Program-made: the position numbers and the translations under genes | The notes under the pieces: generated by a model | Databases searched by the model: none | Told to the model about the DNA's origin: nothing | Seen by the model: the letters and a program-made list of their open reading frames with translations, nothing else | Shown here: one piece after another, positions 26,270 to 35,050 of the stretch | Layout of the letters: every line of letters begins with the position of its first letter | How positions within the stretch are numbered: the stretch's first letter is position 1 | From: Namhaeicola sp039714555 | Lineage (GTDB): Bacteria; Bacteroidota; Bacteroidia; Flavobacteriales; Flavobacteriaceae | Length of the DNA stretch: 64,000 bases | Assembly (NCBI GenBank): GCA_039714555.1 | Contig: JBDLJB010000002.1 | Coordinates: 1 to 64,000 of the forward strand | Reading direction: 5' to 3'

Positions 26270-27691
26270 ATGCCTCAATATTTGTACAAAACCGCTGTTA
26301 AACATCCAATCTTTAAAATTATTGCTTCTGCTACAACAGAATTGCAATTGGAAAGTTATGTAATTGGTGGTTATGTACGGGATTTTATTTTAGATAGGGA
26401 AAAATCTAAAGATATAGACATTGTAACCATCGGTAGCGGTATTGAATTGGCTGAAAAAGTTGCTTCACTTTTACCCGGTAATCCAAAAGTTCAAATTTTT
26501 AAAACTTATGGAACTGCTATGGTTAAAACTAAAGGTGTTGAATTAGAATTTGTTGGTGCCAGAAAAGAATCTTATAGTAAAAATAGCCGAAATCCAAATG
26601 TAGAACCAGGCAGTTTACAAGATGATCAAAATCGTAGAGATTTTACCATCAATGCTATGGCATTAAGTTTAAATAAAAATGATTATGGCGAATTGTTAGA
26701 TCCGTTTAACGGAATTGAAGACTTAAATAATAAGGTCATAAAAACACCTTTAAATCCGAATATTACCTATAGTGATGATCCTTTACGTATGATGCGTGCC
26801 ATTCGATTTGCATCACAACTAAATTTTATAATTGAAGAAAACTCATTAAATGCAATTACCAAAAATGCAGAACGGATAAAAATTATTTCTAAAGAAAGAA
26901 TTGTTGATGAATTGCATAAGATTTTAATGAGTGATAAACCATCTATAGGTTTGAAACTCTTATACCAAACGGATTTGTTGCCATATATTTTGCCCGAACT
27001 AACTGCTTTGAAAGGGGTAGAACAGATCAAAGGACAAAAACACAAAGATAATTTTTTTCATACATTACAAGTTGTTGATAATATTGCCAAAACTACAGAT
27101 AATCTTTGGTTGCGTTGGGCTGCCTTATTGCACGATATAGGTAAAGCTCCAACTAAAAAATTTGATAAAAATATTGGATGGACATTTCACGGGCATGAAT
27201 TCATTGGTTCTAAAATGATAAAAAAGTTATTCAAACGCTTGAATATGCCTTTGAATGAAAAAATGAAATATGTTGAAAAGATCGTCATGTTGAGTTCACG
27301 TCCTGTAATTTTAGCCGAAAACGTTACAGATTCTGCTGTGCGGCGTTTGGTTTTTGATGCGGGTGAAGATATTGATGATTTGATGAAACATTGCGAAGCA
27401 GACATTACTACAAAAAATAAACAAAAAGAAAATCAGTATCGCAATAATTTTAAATTAGTGCGTCAAAAAATAAAAGAAGTTGAAGAAAGAGATCGTGTTA
27501 GAAATTTTCAACCACCGGTTTCAGGTGAAATAATAATGAAAACCTTTAATTTAAAACCGGGAAGAGAAATTGGTATTTTAAAAGAATCTATTAAAGAGGC
27601 AATTTTAGAAGGAGATATTGCCAATAATTATAAAGAAGCTTTTCAATTTATGCTTAAAAAAGGGAAGGAAATGGGATTAATACAAGTTTAA
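26270..27691 (+). CDS. cca: CCA tRNA nucleotidyltransferase with HD domain
   Basis: It adds or repairs the 3' CCA of tRNAs. The class II nucleotidyltransferase head has GGYVRDFIL (33-41) and the DxD in SKDIDIV (Asp48/Asp50), followed by RRDFTINAMAL. The tRNA-binding helical region includes DDPLRMMRAIRFASQLNF. An HD domain follows in the middle (HTLQVVDNIA, RWAALLHDIGK, HGHEFIGSKM), which may give phosphatase or phosphodiesterase activity. The length of 473 residues suits the HDIG-type subgroup common in Bacteroidota. Confidence 0.95.
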   Translation: MPQYLYKTAVKHPIFKIIASATTELQLESYVIGGYVRDFILDREKSKDIDIVTIGSGIELAEKVASLLPGNPKVQIFKTYGTAMVKTKGVELEFVGARKESYSKNSRNPNVEPGSLQDDQNRRDFTINAMALSLNKNDYGELLDPFNGIEDLNNKVIKTPLNPNITYSDDPLRMMRAIRFASQLNFIIEENSLNAITKNAERIKIISKERIVDELHKILMSDKPSIGLKLLYQTDLLPYILPELTALKGVEQIKGQKHKDNFFHTLQVVDNIAKTTDNLWLRWAALLHDIGKAPTKKFDKNIGWTFHGHEFIGSKMIKKLFKRLNMPLNEKMKYVEKIVMLSSRPVILAENVTDSAVRRLVFDAGEDIDDLMKHCEADITTKNKQKENQYRNNFKLVRQKIKEVEERDRVRNFQPPVSGEIIMKTFNLKPGREIGILKESIKEAILEGDIANNYKEAFQFMLKKGKEMGLIQV

Positions 27692-27727
27692 AGTAAAAAG
27701 TAAAAGAATTAGTTATTTAATCACAAA

Positions 27728-28513
27728 CTAATTATTAATTTTCTTCAGGTTATTAAAGGTATCAAATACATATTTATCAGCAAAATAAATACTTAAAACA
27801 ACACTTATGACAGAAGATGAAAAAATAGTGATCATCAGCATAATTTGGTATTTTACAGCAATAACAGGGCTACTTCCTCCTAGAATTTGACCTGTCATCA
27901 TTCCCGGTAATGATATTAATCCTATAATGGCAACTCCGGCAATAACCGGATTAAAAGCATTTTTTAAAGCTTCTCTTTTAAAAGGAACAAGTGCTTCACT
28001 TTTTTTAGCTCCATTTGCCAAATACCATTTATATAATTCTTTTTCTTTCTTAAGTTTACCGTAATAAGTGTTTAAAGCTATAATAATAGTTTTAATACTG
28101 TTTCCCAATAACATACCTGTAATTGGAATAAAATATCTGGCATCAAAAATATTATTCAACTTGATAATAAGTCCAAGAAAAAATGCATCTGTTACAATGA
28201 CACTTAAGAGAATTGAAATAAATATTGGGATAAAAAAAAATTTTAGTTTTAATTCACTGCGTTTTATCACTGTATAAGTAGCTAAAATAGTCATTATCAA
28301 TACCCAAAATATATTTAATAAAGCACTATTCAGATCAAATATAAATTCTAAATATACGCCAACCAAAAGTAGTTGAATTGTCAATCTAATAAATGCTATA
28401 AAAGCATCTTTGACCAATCCTGTTTTATAATACCATAGTATATAAAAGGGTATAATTAAAATTATATAACCTAGAATTAACGATAAATAATCAATATCAT
28501 ATACAGAGTTCAT
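27728..28513 (-). CDS. ABC transporter permease, FetB/YbbM (UPF0014) family
   Basis: From ATG 28513 the product has 261 residues and about seven membrane segments. The central region has features of the UPF0014 family: FIPITGMLLGNSIKTIIIALN, EKELYKWYLANGAKKSEALVPF and the strongly conserved LISLPGMMTGQILGGSSPVIAVKYQIM. The start overlaps the stop of the ATPase gene by 4 nt (ATGA), so the in-frame extension to 28546 is rejected. The relatives FetA/FetB of E. coli have been linked to iron export and oxidative stress; the substrate here is not established. Confidence 0.88.
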   Translation of the reverse strand: MNSVYDIDYLSLILGYIILIIPFYILWYYKTGLVKDAFIAFIRLTIQLLLVGVYLEFIFDLNSALLNIFWVLIMTILATYTVIKRSELKLKFFFIPIFISILLSVIVTDAFFLGLIIKLNNIFDARYFIPITGMLLGNSIKTIIIALNTYYGKLKKEKELYKWYLANGAKKSEALVPFKREALKNAFNPVIAGVAIIGLISLPGMMTGQILGGSSPVIAVKYQIMLMITIFSSSVISVVLSIYFADKYVFDTFNNLKKINN

Positions 28514-29136
28514 AATACAATAATTTGATCTGATTTTTTTATCCAATAAGGATCATGAGTAGCAGCAATAACTGTTAATTTTTTTTTAGATAAGATATAA
28601 TTTGTAATTCTCTTTTTATTATCTTCATCTAAAGCAGATGTTGGTTCATCGATTATCAAAACTTCTTTTTTTAATAGTAAAGAGCTTGCTAAAAGTAATC
28701 GCTGTTTTTGCCCTCCGGAAATCTCATCAACTTGTTTGTTTAACAGTTCTTTTGAAATATTCAAGTTTTTAAATACTGTGTCTATTGCATCTTTGGATGG
28801 ATAATTCAATTTATTAATCTTGAATTCAAAAGGCATATAGATTATATCATTAACAGAGTCGAAGTTTAAAGATGTTTCTTGAGGTAGCCAGGCTGTTTTA
28901 TTTCTTATTTTAGAAATATTTTCAGAAGATAATAATCTTCCAAACAAAAATATTTCTCCTTCTTTTATTGGAGTAAAACCTAAAATTGCATTTAAAAGAG
29001 AAGTCTTTCCTTTACCTGATTCACCGGTAATAACAACTTTTTCACCGCTTTTAACTTGAAAAGTAAAATCTTCAATAATTCTTTTTTTATCATAAAAAAT
29101 TGAAATATTGTTTACTATAATAATAGGTTTTCTCAA
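28510..29136 (-). CDS. ABC transporter ATP-binding protein, FetA-like
   Basis: This is a 208-residue stand-alone nucleotide-binding subunit with Walker A GESGKGKTS at about 36-44, Q-loop LPQETSLNF, signature EISGGQKQRLLLASSLLL, Walker B VLIIDEPTSALDE and H-loop AATHDPYW. It pairs with the UPF0014 permease encoded immediately downstream with a 4-nt overlap. A two-gene exporter without a periplasmic binding protein fits the FetAB type. Confidence 0.9.
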   Translation of the reverse strand: MRKPIIIVNNISIFYDKKRIIEDFTFQVKSGEKVVITGESGKGKTSLLNAILGFTPIKEGEIFLFGRLLSSENISKIRNKTAWLPQETSLNFDSVNDIIYMPFEFKINKLNYPSKDAIDTVFKNLNISKELLNKQVDEISGGQKQRLLLASSLLLKKEVLIIDEPTSALDEDNKKRITNYILSKKKLTVIAATHDPYWIKKSDQIIVL

Positions 29137-29253
29137 AGCAATATGGTTTTTGATTTGAAGTATAAAGGTAAGCTTAAATAATAAAAAGTTTACTTAATTA
29201 TTTATGTATCAATTTTTAGGTTTCTTGGCAACTAAGAAGGGTAATTAAATTTT

Positions 29254-30393
29254 TTACTTCAATATATTTCTTGAGATCACTAATTTTTGGATTTCAGTAG
29301 TGCCCTCTCCAATTGTACAAAGTTTGGCATCACGATAAAATTTTTCAACCGGGTAATCTTTGGTATAACCGTATCCACCGTGAATTTGAACAGCATCATT
29401 CGCAATTTTTACACTTACTTCAGATGCGTACATTTTTGCCATAGCACCAATGGTTATAATTTTTTCGCCTTTATTTTTTAAATAAGCAGCCTTGTGTAAT
29501 AACAATTCTGAAGCTTCAATTTCTGTAGCCATATCAGCTAATTTAAAAGAAATACCTTGAAAAGCACTAATAGGTTTGCCAAATTGTTCACGTTCTTTTG
29601 AATATTTTAAAGAAGCTTCATAAGCTCCTTTTGATATACCTAGTGACAATGCACCAATTGAAATTCTACCACCATCAAGAACTTTTAATGATTGAATAAA
29701 ACCATCGCCAATTTCACCAATGATATTATCTTTATGGATCCTGCAATTATCAAAAACCAATTCAGCAGTTTCTGAAGCACGCATACCCAATTTATTTTCC
29801 TTTTTCCCCGACGTAAATCCCGGTGTTCCTTTTTCAATAGCAAAAGCGGTCATCCCATGAGAATCTCCTTTTTCACCTGTGCGTACGATCACAACAGCAA
29901 TATTTCCACTTTTACCATGAGTTATAAAATTTTTGGCACCGTTGATAACATAAAAATCACCATCTTCAACTGCAGTTGTACTCATACCTCCGGCATCACT
30001 TCCGGTATTATGTTCGGTTAAACCCCAAGCACCTATCCATTCTCCTGATGCTAATTTAGGTAACCATTTTTGTTTTTGTTTCTCGTTGCCGAATTCTAAT
30101 ATATGATTGGTGCACAGTGAATTATGTGCTGCTACAGATAATCCAATAGACGAATCTACTTTTGAAATTTCTTCAATCACAGTAATATATTCATGATATC
30201 CTAAACCCGAACCACCAAATTCTTCAGGTACCAAAACACCCATAAATCCCATTTCTCCTAACTTGCGAAAAAGATCTACCGGGAAAGTCTGTTTTTCATC
30301 CCATTCCATCATAAAAGGTGTAATATATTGTTTTGCAAAATCACGTATAGATTCAGCTATCATTTTTTGAGTTTCTGAAATATCAAAATTCAT
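29254..30393 (-). CDS. Acyl-CoA dehydrogenase
   Basis: This FAD enzyme catalyses the first oxidation step of acyl-CoA beta-oxidation and passes electrons to ETF. From ATG 30393 (MNFDISETQKMIAES) it has 379 residues, the family length. Signatures include GAWGLTEHNTGSDAGGMSTTA, FITHGKSG, the VLDGGRISIGALSLGISKGAYEASLKY stretch and the C-terminal AVQIHGGYGYTKDYPVEKFYRDAKLCTIGEGTTEIQ. The latter contains the Gly-x-Gly-Tyr segment and the catalytic-type Glu of GEGTTEIQ. Chain-length specificity cannot be read. The upstream ATG at 30417 adds eight non-conserved residues. Confidence 0.95.
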   Translation of the reverse strand: MNFDISETQKMIAESIRDFAKQYITPFMMEWDEKQTFPVDLFRKLGEMGFMGVLVPEEFGGSGLGYHEYITVIEEISKVDSSIGLSVAAHNSLCTNHILEFGNEKQKQKWLPKLASGEWIGAWGLTEHNTGSDAGGMSTTAVEDGDFYVINGAKNFITHGKSGNIAVVIVRTGEKGDSHGMTAFAIEKGTPGFTSGKKENKLGMRASETAELVFDNCRIHKDNIIGEIGDGFIQSLKVLDGGRISIGALSLGISKGAYEASLKYSKEREQFGKPISAFQGISFKLADMATEIEASELLLHKAAYLKNKGEKIITIGAMAKMYASEVSVKIANDAVQIHGGYGYTKDYPVEKFYRDAKLCTIGEGTTEIQKLVISRNILK

Positions 30394-30451
30394 TTCTAAA
30401 TAATTTTTAAAATTCAAATATATTTTTACTCCACATCCTAATTACTCTTTC

Positions 30452-31306
30452 TCATTCGGCTGTCAAATATAACGTTATTCTGTCAAATTTTTCTAATGGA
30501 AAAGAGTCAATTTTTTTCAAATCTTCAACAGTCGTATAGTTGCCATTTTTATCTCGATAATTCATTATTTTTTTGGTGAGTTCATAATCTATGTATGGAA
30601 GATGAAGTACTTCTTTAAAGCTTGCATGATTGAGGTTTAACTTTTTAATTTTTGGTTTTTCAATAACTGTAAATTGTTCCAAAGTTTTGTCGGCTACTTC
30701 TTTATCCAGATAATAAACTTCATACAATTGTTGGTCAAAAGAATATCCATTTAATGATTTGCGATAAGCAATAATTCTTTTGGCTAATTTTTCACCAATT
30801 CCATCGATAGTTTTTAACTGTTCTTCAGTAGCTAGATTAAGATCTTTTTTAATAATATTTTTTTCTTTAGTCTTTTTTTGAATTTTATTACTTACTATCC
30901 ATTCAGGGAATTTAAAATATGGTGAAATTACTGCTAATAAACTATCACTTACTCCGGTTATTTCTTGAAATTCTTTAGCAGAATTCACAAATTTCCCTGA
31001 ATTTCTATGATTAAATAACTTATCGATCTCATCTACTTTTAATCCAATTTGATATGCTTTAAAATCGGTAAGATAATTTGGATTAAAAGGATAGATTTTT
31101 GGGAAAGTATCTTTTTTAACTTGTTTTAACGAATCTATTTGATCTTGATAGTTTTGGATTTCTTCACTGTTTGAATTTATTGATTTGTTATTAGAAAAAT
31201 CAACAAAAAAGTAAATGAGTTGAAGTGCTACAATAATTAAAACCAAAAATAAAATCCCATTTCGCTGACGTTTGTCATACCGGAAATGGGATTTGATATC
31301 TTTCAT
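30452..31306 (-). CDS. Membrane-anchored helix-hairpin-helix (ComEA-like) protein
   Basis: A basic cytoplasmic start (KSHFRYDKRQRNG) is followed by one membrane helix at about 17-37, then a Ser/Asn-rich linker and HhH repeats. DLNLATEEQLKTIDGIGEKLAKRIIAYR and LNLNHASFKEVLHLPYIDYELTKKIMNYR are clear copies, and a more divergent copy lies near residues 90-130. This resembles ComEA-type DNA-binding proteins, but the N-terminal anchor and multiple HhH units are the general Bacteroidota arrangement. A role in DNA binding at the periplasmic face of the membrane is inference. The symporter gene ends 9 nt upstream, so they may be co-transcribed. Confidence 0.8.
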   Translation of the reverse strand: MKDIKSHFRYDKRQRNGILFLVLIIVALQLIYFFVDFSNNKSINSNSEEIQNYQDQIDSLKQVKKDTFPKIYPFNPNYLTDFKAYQIGLKVDEIDKLFNHRNSGKFVNSAKEFQEITGVSDSLLAVISPYFKFPEWIVSNKIQKKTKEKNIIKKDLNLATEEQLKTIDGIGEKLAKRIIAYRKSLNGYSFDQQLYEVYYLDKEVADKTLEQFTVIEKPKIKKLNLNHASFKEVLHLPYIDYELTKKIMNYRDKNGNYTTVEDLKKIDSFPLEKFDRITLYLTAE

Positions 31307-31315
31307 TTTTTATAG

Positions 31316-32896
31316 TTAACTTTTATTTTGTTTTATGGCATTAAGGTATTTGGAAAGTTCTTCTTTAATTTTTGGAGATAATAGAACAAGACCAATCATA
31401 TTAGGAACTACCATAGCAAAGATCATCGCATCCGAAAAATCAATAACAGCACCTAAACTTATACTTGCACCTATAATTACAAACAATAAAAATAATATTT
31501 TATAAATTAAATCGGTAATTTTTCCTTTACCAAACAAAAATTTCCAGCCTTGCATGCCGTAATATGACCAAGAGATCATAGTTGAAAAAGCAAATAAAAT
31601 TACAGCAATTGTTAGTATAATTGAAAAGTGAGGAATAACAGAATCAAACGCTGTTGCAGTTAATTCAACACCTTGCTTTATTTCGACTCCGTAATCAAAA
31701 AACCCACCTTTTATATTGGTAATAATCAAAACCAAAGCAGTCATTGTACAAATTACAACTGTATCAATAAAAGGTTCTAATAATGCAACGATACCTTCAC
31801 TGGCAGGAAATTTTGTTTTTACTGCAGAGTGCGCAATTGCGGCTGAACCAACACCAGCTTCATTTGAAAATGTACCTCTTCTAAAACCTTGAATCAAAAC
31901 TCCGATAAAACCACCAACAATACCACTTCCGGTAAAAGCTCCATCAAAAATTAATCCGAAAGCTTTAGGGATCAATGGAATATTAAATAATATGATAACC
32001 AATGCTGCACCTACATAAATTACAGCCATGAATGGTACAATTTTCTCTGTAACGGAAGCAATTCTTTTGATACCACCAATAATTACTACGGCAACTATTA
32101 ATGCCATGACAATACCAAAATACAATCCTGCATTTGCATCGGTTAAACCGAAAAGTTGAATAAATTGAGCTGAAGCTTGATTTGCCTGAAACATATTTCC
32201 ACCCCCAAAAGATCCGCCAATTACCATAATTGCAAAGAAGACAGCTAGTATTTTACCTAAAAATCCTAGGCCTTTTTCTTTTAAACCTTTGGTTAGGTAA
32301 TACATTGGTCCACCATAAACTACACCATTTTCATCAACATCTCTATATTTTACACCTAAAGTACATTCTGCAAATTTTGAAGACATACCTAATAAACCTG
32401 CAAGAATCATCCAAAAAGTAGCACCGGGTCCTCCAATTGAAAGGGCAACAGCAACACCGGCAATATTACCCAAACCAACAGTAGCTGATAAAGCAGCAGT
32501 CAATGCTTGGAAATGAGAAACTTCACCTTCAACACCTTCTTTAGCTATGGTTTCAAATACATCACCTCCCGGAGTTTGATCACCGTATAATTTTTCTGCT
32601 TCATGATGATCAACATCGTCGTATTTACCTTGTACAACTTTAATTGAAGTGCCAAATAATCTAAATTGAGGGAACTTAAATGTTAAAGTAAAATAAGTTG
32701 CTCCACCTAAAAGTACAATTAAAACCCAGGGAATCTGTATTGTATCAGAAAATGGTATTGCATAAAAAATTGCATCTACGAACCAACTGGTATAGTATTT
32801 AAAATTTTCATCAATAATATCGGATGTACTTTGCTCTTGTGCAAAACTTATAAATGGTAATATTATAAATAGTAATGAAAGTAATTTTTTATACAT
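31316..32896 (-). CDS. Alanine/glycine:sodium symporter (AGCS family)
   Basis: This polytopic transporter of 526 residues matches the AGCS family: HFQALTAALSATVGLGNIAGVA, GPGATFWMILAGLLGMSSKFAECTLGVKYR, GGPMYYL and GFRRGTFSNEAGVGSAAIAH are family signatures. It imports alanine or glycine with Na+ (or H+). An N-terminal signal-like sequence (residues 1-19, ending FISFAQ) precedes the first conserved membrane helix, as in many Bacteroidota members. About eleven membrane segments can be drawn. The upstream region is divergent with the CoA-binding protein gene. Confidence 0.94.
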   Translation of the reverse strand: MYKKLLSLLFIILPFISFAQEQSTSDIIDENFKYYTSWFVDAIFYAIPFSDTIQIPWVLIVLLGGATYFTLTFKFPQFRLFGTSIKVVQGKYDDVDHHEAEKLYGDQTPGGDVFETIAKEGVEGEVSHFQALTAALSATVGLGNIAGVAVALSIGGPGATFWMILAGLLGMSSKFAECTLGVKYRDVDENGVVYGGPMYYLTKGLKEKGLGFLGKILAVFFAIMVIGGSFGGGNMFQANQASAQFIQLFGLTDANAGLYFGIVMALIVAVVIIGGIKRIASVTEKIVPFMAVIYVGAALVIILFNIPLIPKAFGLIFDGAFTGSGIVGGFIGVLIQGFRRGTFSNEAGVGSAAIAHSAVKTKFPASEGIVALLEPFIDTVVICTMTALVLIITNIKGGFFDYGVEIKQGVELTATAFDSVIPHFSIILTIAVILFAFSTMISWSYYGMQGWKFLFGKGKITDLIYKILFLLFVIIGASISLGAVIDFSDAMIFAMVVPNMIGLVLLSPKIKEELSKYLNAIKQNKS

Positions 32897-32981
32897 GAGT
32901 ATCTTAAATTTTGAATTAGCAGCCGCAATATCTAAAAAAATAAAAGGTATAGCAAGATTTAAGCGTTAAAATATTTAACAA

Positions 32982-33011
32982 TTTGTTTACTTAAGAATGT
33001 TTTTATATTTG
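32982..33011 (+). promoter_or_regulatory. Promoter of the CoA-binding protein gene
   Basis: TTTG at 32982-32985 and TATATTTG at 33004-33011 are separated by 18 nt, an excellent Bacteroidota promoter. The ATG at 33027 follows 15 nt later, giving a very short leader. Confidence 0.75.
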
Positions 33012-33026
33012 CTATTATTTTTTTGT

Positions 33027-33386
33027 ATGAAAAAATCTTTGGTTTTAGGGGCTTCTCTAAATGAATATCGTTATTCTAACATGGCGATAAGAAGTTTGGT
33101 TGATCATGGTGAAGAAGTTTTGGCATTGGGATTGAGGAATGGAAAAGTTGTAGGAATTCAAATTGAGATAGGCTTTCCAAAATTTTTAGAGATTCATACT
33201 GTAACATTGTATTTAAATGCAAAGCGACAACAACAATATTACAATTATATAATTTCTTTACAACCAAAGAGAGTGATTTTTAATCCCGGTGCTGAAAATT
33301 TTGAATTTGCCAGAATTTTGGATAATCACAATATTTATTATGAAAATGCTTGTACTTTGGTTTTGCTTTCTACAGATCAATATTGA
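33027..33386 (+). CDS. CoA-binding domain protein (YccU/CoA_binding_2 type)
   Basis: ATG 33027 (MKKSLVLGASLNEYRYSNMA) gives 119 residues and sits 15 nt after a strong promoter; the frame continues upstream to 32997 but overlaps the promoter's -7 element. The protein is a small Rossmann-like domain with GAS near the start and INPGAE-like sequence (VIFNPGAENFEFARIL), as in the CoA_binding_2 family. Ligand and role are not established. It converges on rnz with a 9-nt gap. Confidence 0.82.
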   Translation: MKKSLVLGASLNEYRYSNMAIRSLVDHGEEVLALGLRNGKVVGIQIEIGFPKFLEIHTVTLYLNAKRQQQYYNYIISLQPKRVIFNPGAENFEFARILDNHNIYYENACTLVLLSTDQY

Positions 33387-33395
33387 TTGATGTTA

Positions 33396-34319
33396 TTAAG
33401 AATTTTCAATTATAATCTCTTTACCCTCAAAACTCAGTTCAGTTTTACTGAATACTGTTTGAGCTTCGAGTAAAAAATCATTTTTATTTTTGTAACGACC
33501 TGAATAATGCCCAATGATGAGCTTTTTTGCTTCCGATTTCTGAGCTATATTAGCAGCCTGTAATGCAGTTGAATGTTGGGTTTTATTAGCCAATTCAAGA
33601 TTATCTTCTAAAAACGTAGTTTCATGGTATAATAAATCAACATTTTTAATTAGAGGAATCATTTTTGGGTTGTAAGCTGTATCGCTACAATAAGCATAAA
33701 CAATTGGCTTAAAAGGTTCAATGGTGAGTATTTTATTATTGATGATACCTCCATTTTCTTTTATAAAATCCTTTCCTTTTCTAAGGTTGTGATAATCACA
33801 AATTTTAATTTCAGGGTATTTTTTAATCTCCTCAATATTTAATTTCCTTTCTTTAGTTTTTTCTGAAAATAAAAAACCATTGGTATAAATTCTATGTTTT
33901 AAAGGAATTGTCTGTACAATTACATTACTATCTTCAAAAATAATTTCACTTTTTTTTGATTCAATTTCATGAAATTCTATTGGATAACCGGTTCTTGATT
34001 GTGTTGTTTTCAAAAGAAGTTCAATGACTTCTTTGATTCCTTTTGGAGCGAATATATGCAGCTCGGTTTTTCTGTTCAATAAACCAAAGGTTGAGATCAT
34101 GCCAATTAAACCATAAAAGTGATCACCGTGTAAATGTGATATAAATACGTGTTTAATCTTAGAAAACTTGATCTTGTGTTTTCTAAGTTGCATTTGAGTG
34201 CCTTCTCCGCAATCAATTAAAAAAAAACGGTTATTAATTTCTAGAAATTGTGAAGTAGGAAATGCAAAACTTCTTGGTGTAGCAGAATGACATCCTAATA
34301 TTGTGAGTTTTAAACTCAT
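33396..34319 (-). CDS. rnz: Ribonuclease Z
   Basis: This tRNA 3' endonuclease belongs to the metallo-beta-lactamase fold. The zinc motif is SHLHGDHFYGL (His62, His64, Asp66, His67); upstream is FLIDCGEGTQMQL, and further ligands occur in CSDTAYNPKM and KLIIGHYSGRY. HSTALQAANIAQ is also typical. At 307 residues it is a short-form (RNase Z) enzyme. The start overlaps the stop of the small T9SS-CTD gene by 4 nt (ATGA), so it is the last gene of a pyrR-pyrB-STAS-CTD-rnz cluster. Confidence 0.95.
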   Translation of the reverse strand: MSLKLTILGCHSATPRSFAFPTSQFLEINNRFFLIDCGEGTQMQLRKHKIKFSKIKHVFISHLHGDHFYGLIGMISTFGLLNRKTELHIFAPKGIKEVIELLLKTTQSRTGYPIEFHEIESKKSEIIFEDSNVIVQTIPLKHRIYTNGFLFSEKTKERKLNIEEIKKYPEIKICDYHNLRKGKDFIKENGGIINNKILTIEPFKPIVYAYCSDTAYNPKMIPLIKNVDLLYHETTFLEDNLELANKTQHSTALQAANIAQKSEAKKLIIGHYSGRYKNKNDFLLEAQTVFSKTELSFEGKEIIIENS

Positions 34320-34681
34320 TTAATCACAATTCTTTTTGAAATAATTTTTGTTTTAGTTTTAATAGAATATATATAAATACCCGATGCCAGATCTTCACGA
34401 TAAAAGGTGATTGAATTGCCACCTTTTTTTGTTTTGATCTTATCGGATTGGATACTGTTTCCCAATAGATCTTTTACATGAAATTCTACATCAATCACTT
34501 CATCAGCAATAAAACGAATTCGAGTTGTTACACTAAACGGATTTGGAGAAGCAATAATATCATGAATGATATTATCAGCACTTTCAAGAATTTGCTTGTC
34601 TCTTAAATCGTCGTTTTGAGCAAATGTTGCTGTGGAGTAGGTTAATAAAAAAAATAAAAATAAAAGTAGTTTTTTTACCAT
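34316..34681 (-). CDS. Small exported protein consisting almost only of a T9SS type A sorting domain
   Basis: A signal peptide (residues 1-21, ending TATFAQ) is followed by only about 20 residues (NDDLRDKQILESADNIIHDI) before a C-terminal domain of about 80. That domain starts ASPNPFSVTTRIRF, continues VEFHVKDLLGNSIQ and ends LASGIYIYSIKTKTKIISKRIVIK, the pattern of type IX secretion type A sorting domains (PNPF at the start, G-x-Y-x-Y-x-I and K-x-x-I at the end). Normally this domain targets a large cargo; here there is essentially no cargo. It overlaps rnz by 4 nt and lies 9 nt after the STAS-like gene. The function is unknown. Confidence 0.8.
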   Translation of the reverse strand: MVKKLLLFLFFLLTYSTATFAQNDDLRDKQILESADNIIHDIIASPNPFSVTTRIRFIADEVIDVEFHVKDLLGNSIQSDKIKTKKGGNSITFYREDLASGIYIYSIKTKTKIISKRIVIK

Positions 34682-34690
34682 ATAGTCTGT

Positions 34691-35044
34691 TTAAATTCCT
34701 AAATCTCTTTCAATGTCTTCCAACTCAACAATATCTTCAGCTTCTTCTAGTGTCGGAACTGTAATTATTTCGTTTGGTAATTTGTCAATTTCAATTTTAT
34801 CACTTACAATAACAAATGATTTTTTGTTTTTTTTATGTTGATTATTTATTTGCGAAAATAATAAGATTTCCTTTAAATCAATGTTTAGATTGCCAGAAAA
34901 ATCTAAAATAATATTATTATCTTTAAAATTAAGATATTTTTTATTAAAATCGTTGTAAAATTTCACAATATTTTGAGAAGTACTCAATTGCTTATTAATA
35001 TTTGGTTTTACAAGAGTAAAATGATCTGTTTTATTTATTTCCAT
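34691..35044 (-). CDS. STAS-like small cytoplasmic protein
   Basis: The 117-residue product has the strand-helix order of a STAS domain: NIILDFSGNLNIDLKEILLF resembles the anti-anti-sigma core strand and loop, and KSFVIVSDKI and VPTLEEAEDIVELEDIERDL follow as strand and terminal helices. The phosphorylatable Ser found in SpoIIAA-type proteins is not at the usual place (NLNIDLKE). Homologues next to rnz in Flavobacteriia are sometimes labelled ribonuclease Z, which this is not: no zinc motif is present. It sits 6 nt downstream of pyrB and 9 nt upstream of the sorting-domain gene. Confidence 0.65.
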   Translation of the reverse strand: MEINKTDHFTLVKPNINKQLSTSQNIVKFYNDFNKKYLNFKDNNIILDFSGNLNIDLKEILLFSQINNQHKKNKKSFVIVSDKIEIDKLPNEIITVPTLEEAEDIVELEDIERDLGI

Positions 35045-35050
35045 TATTTG

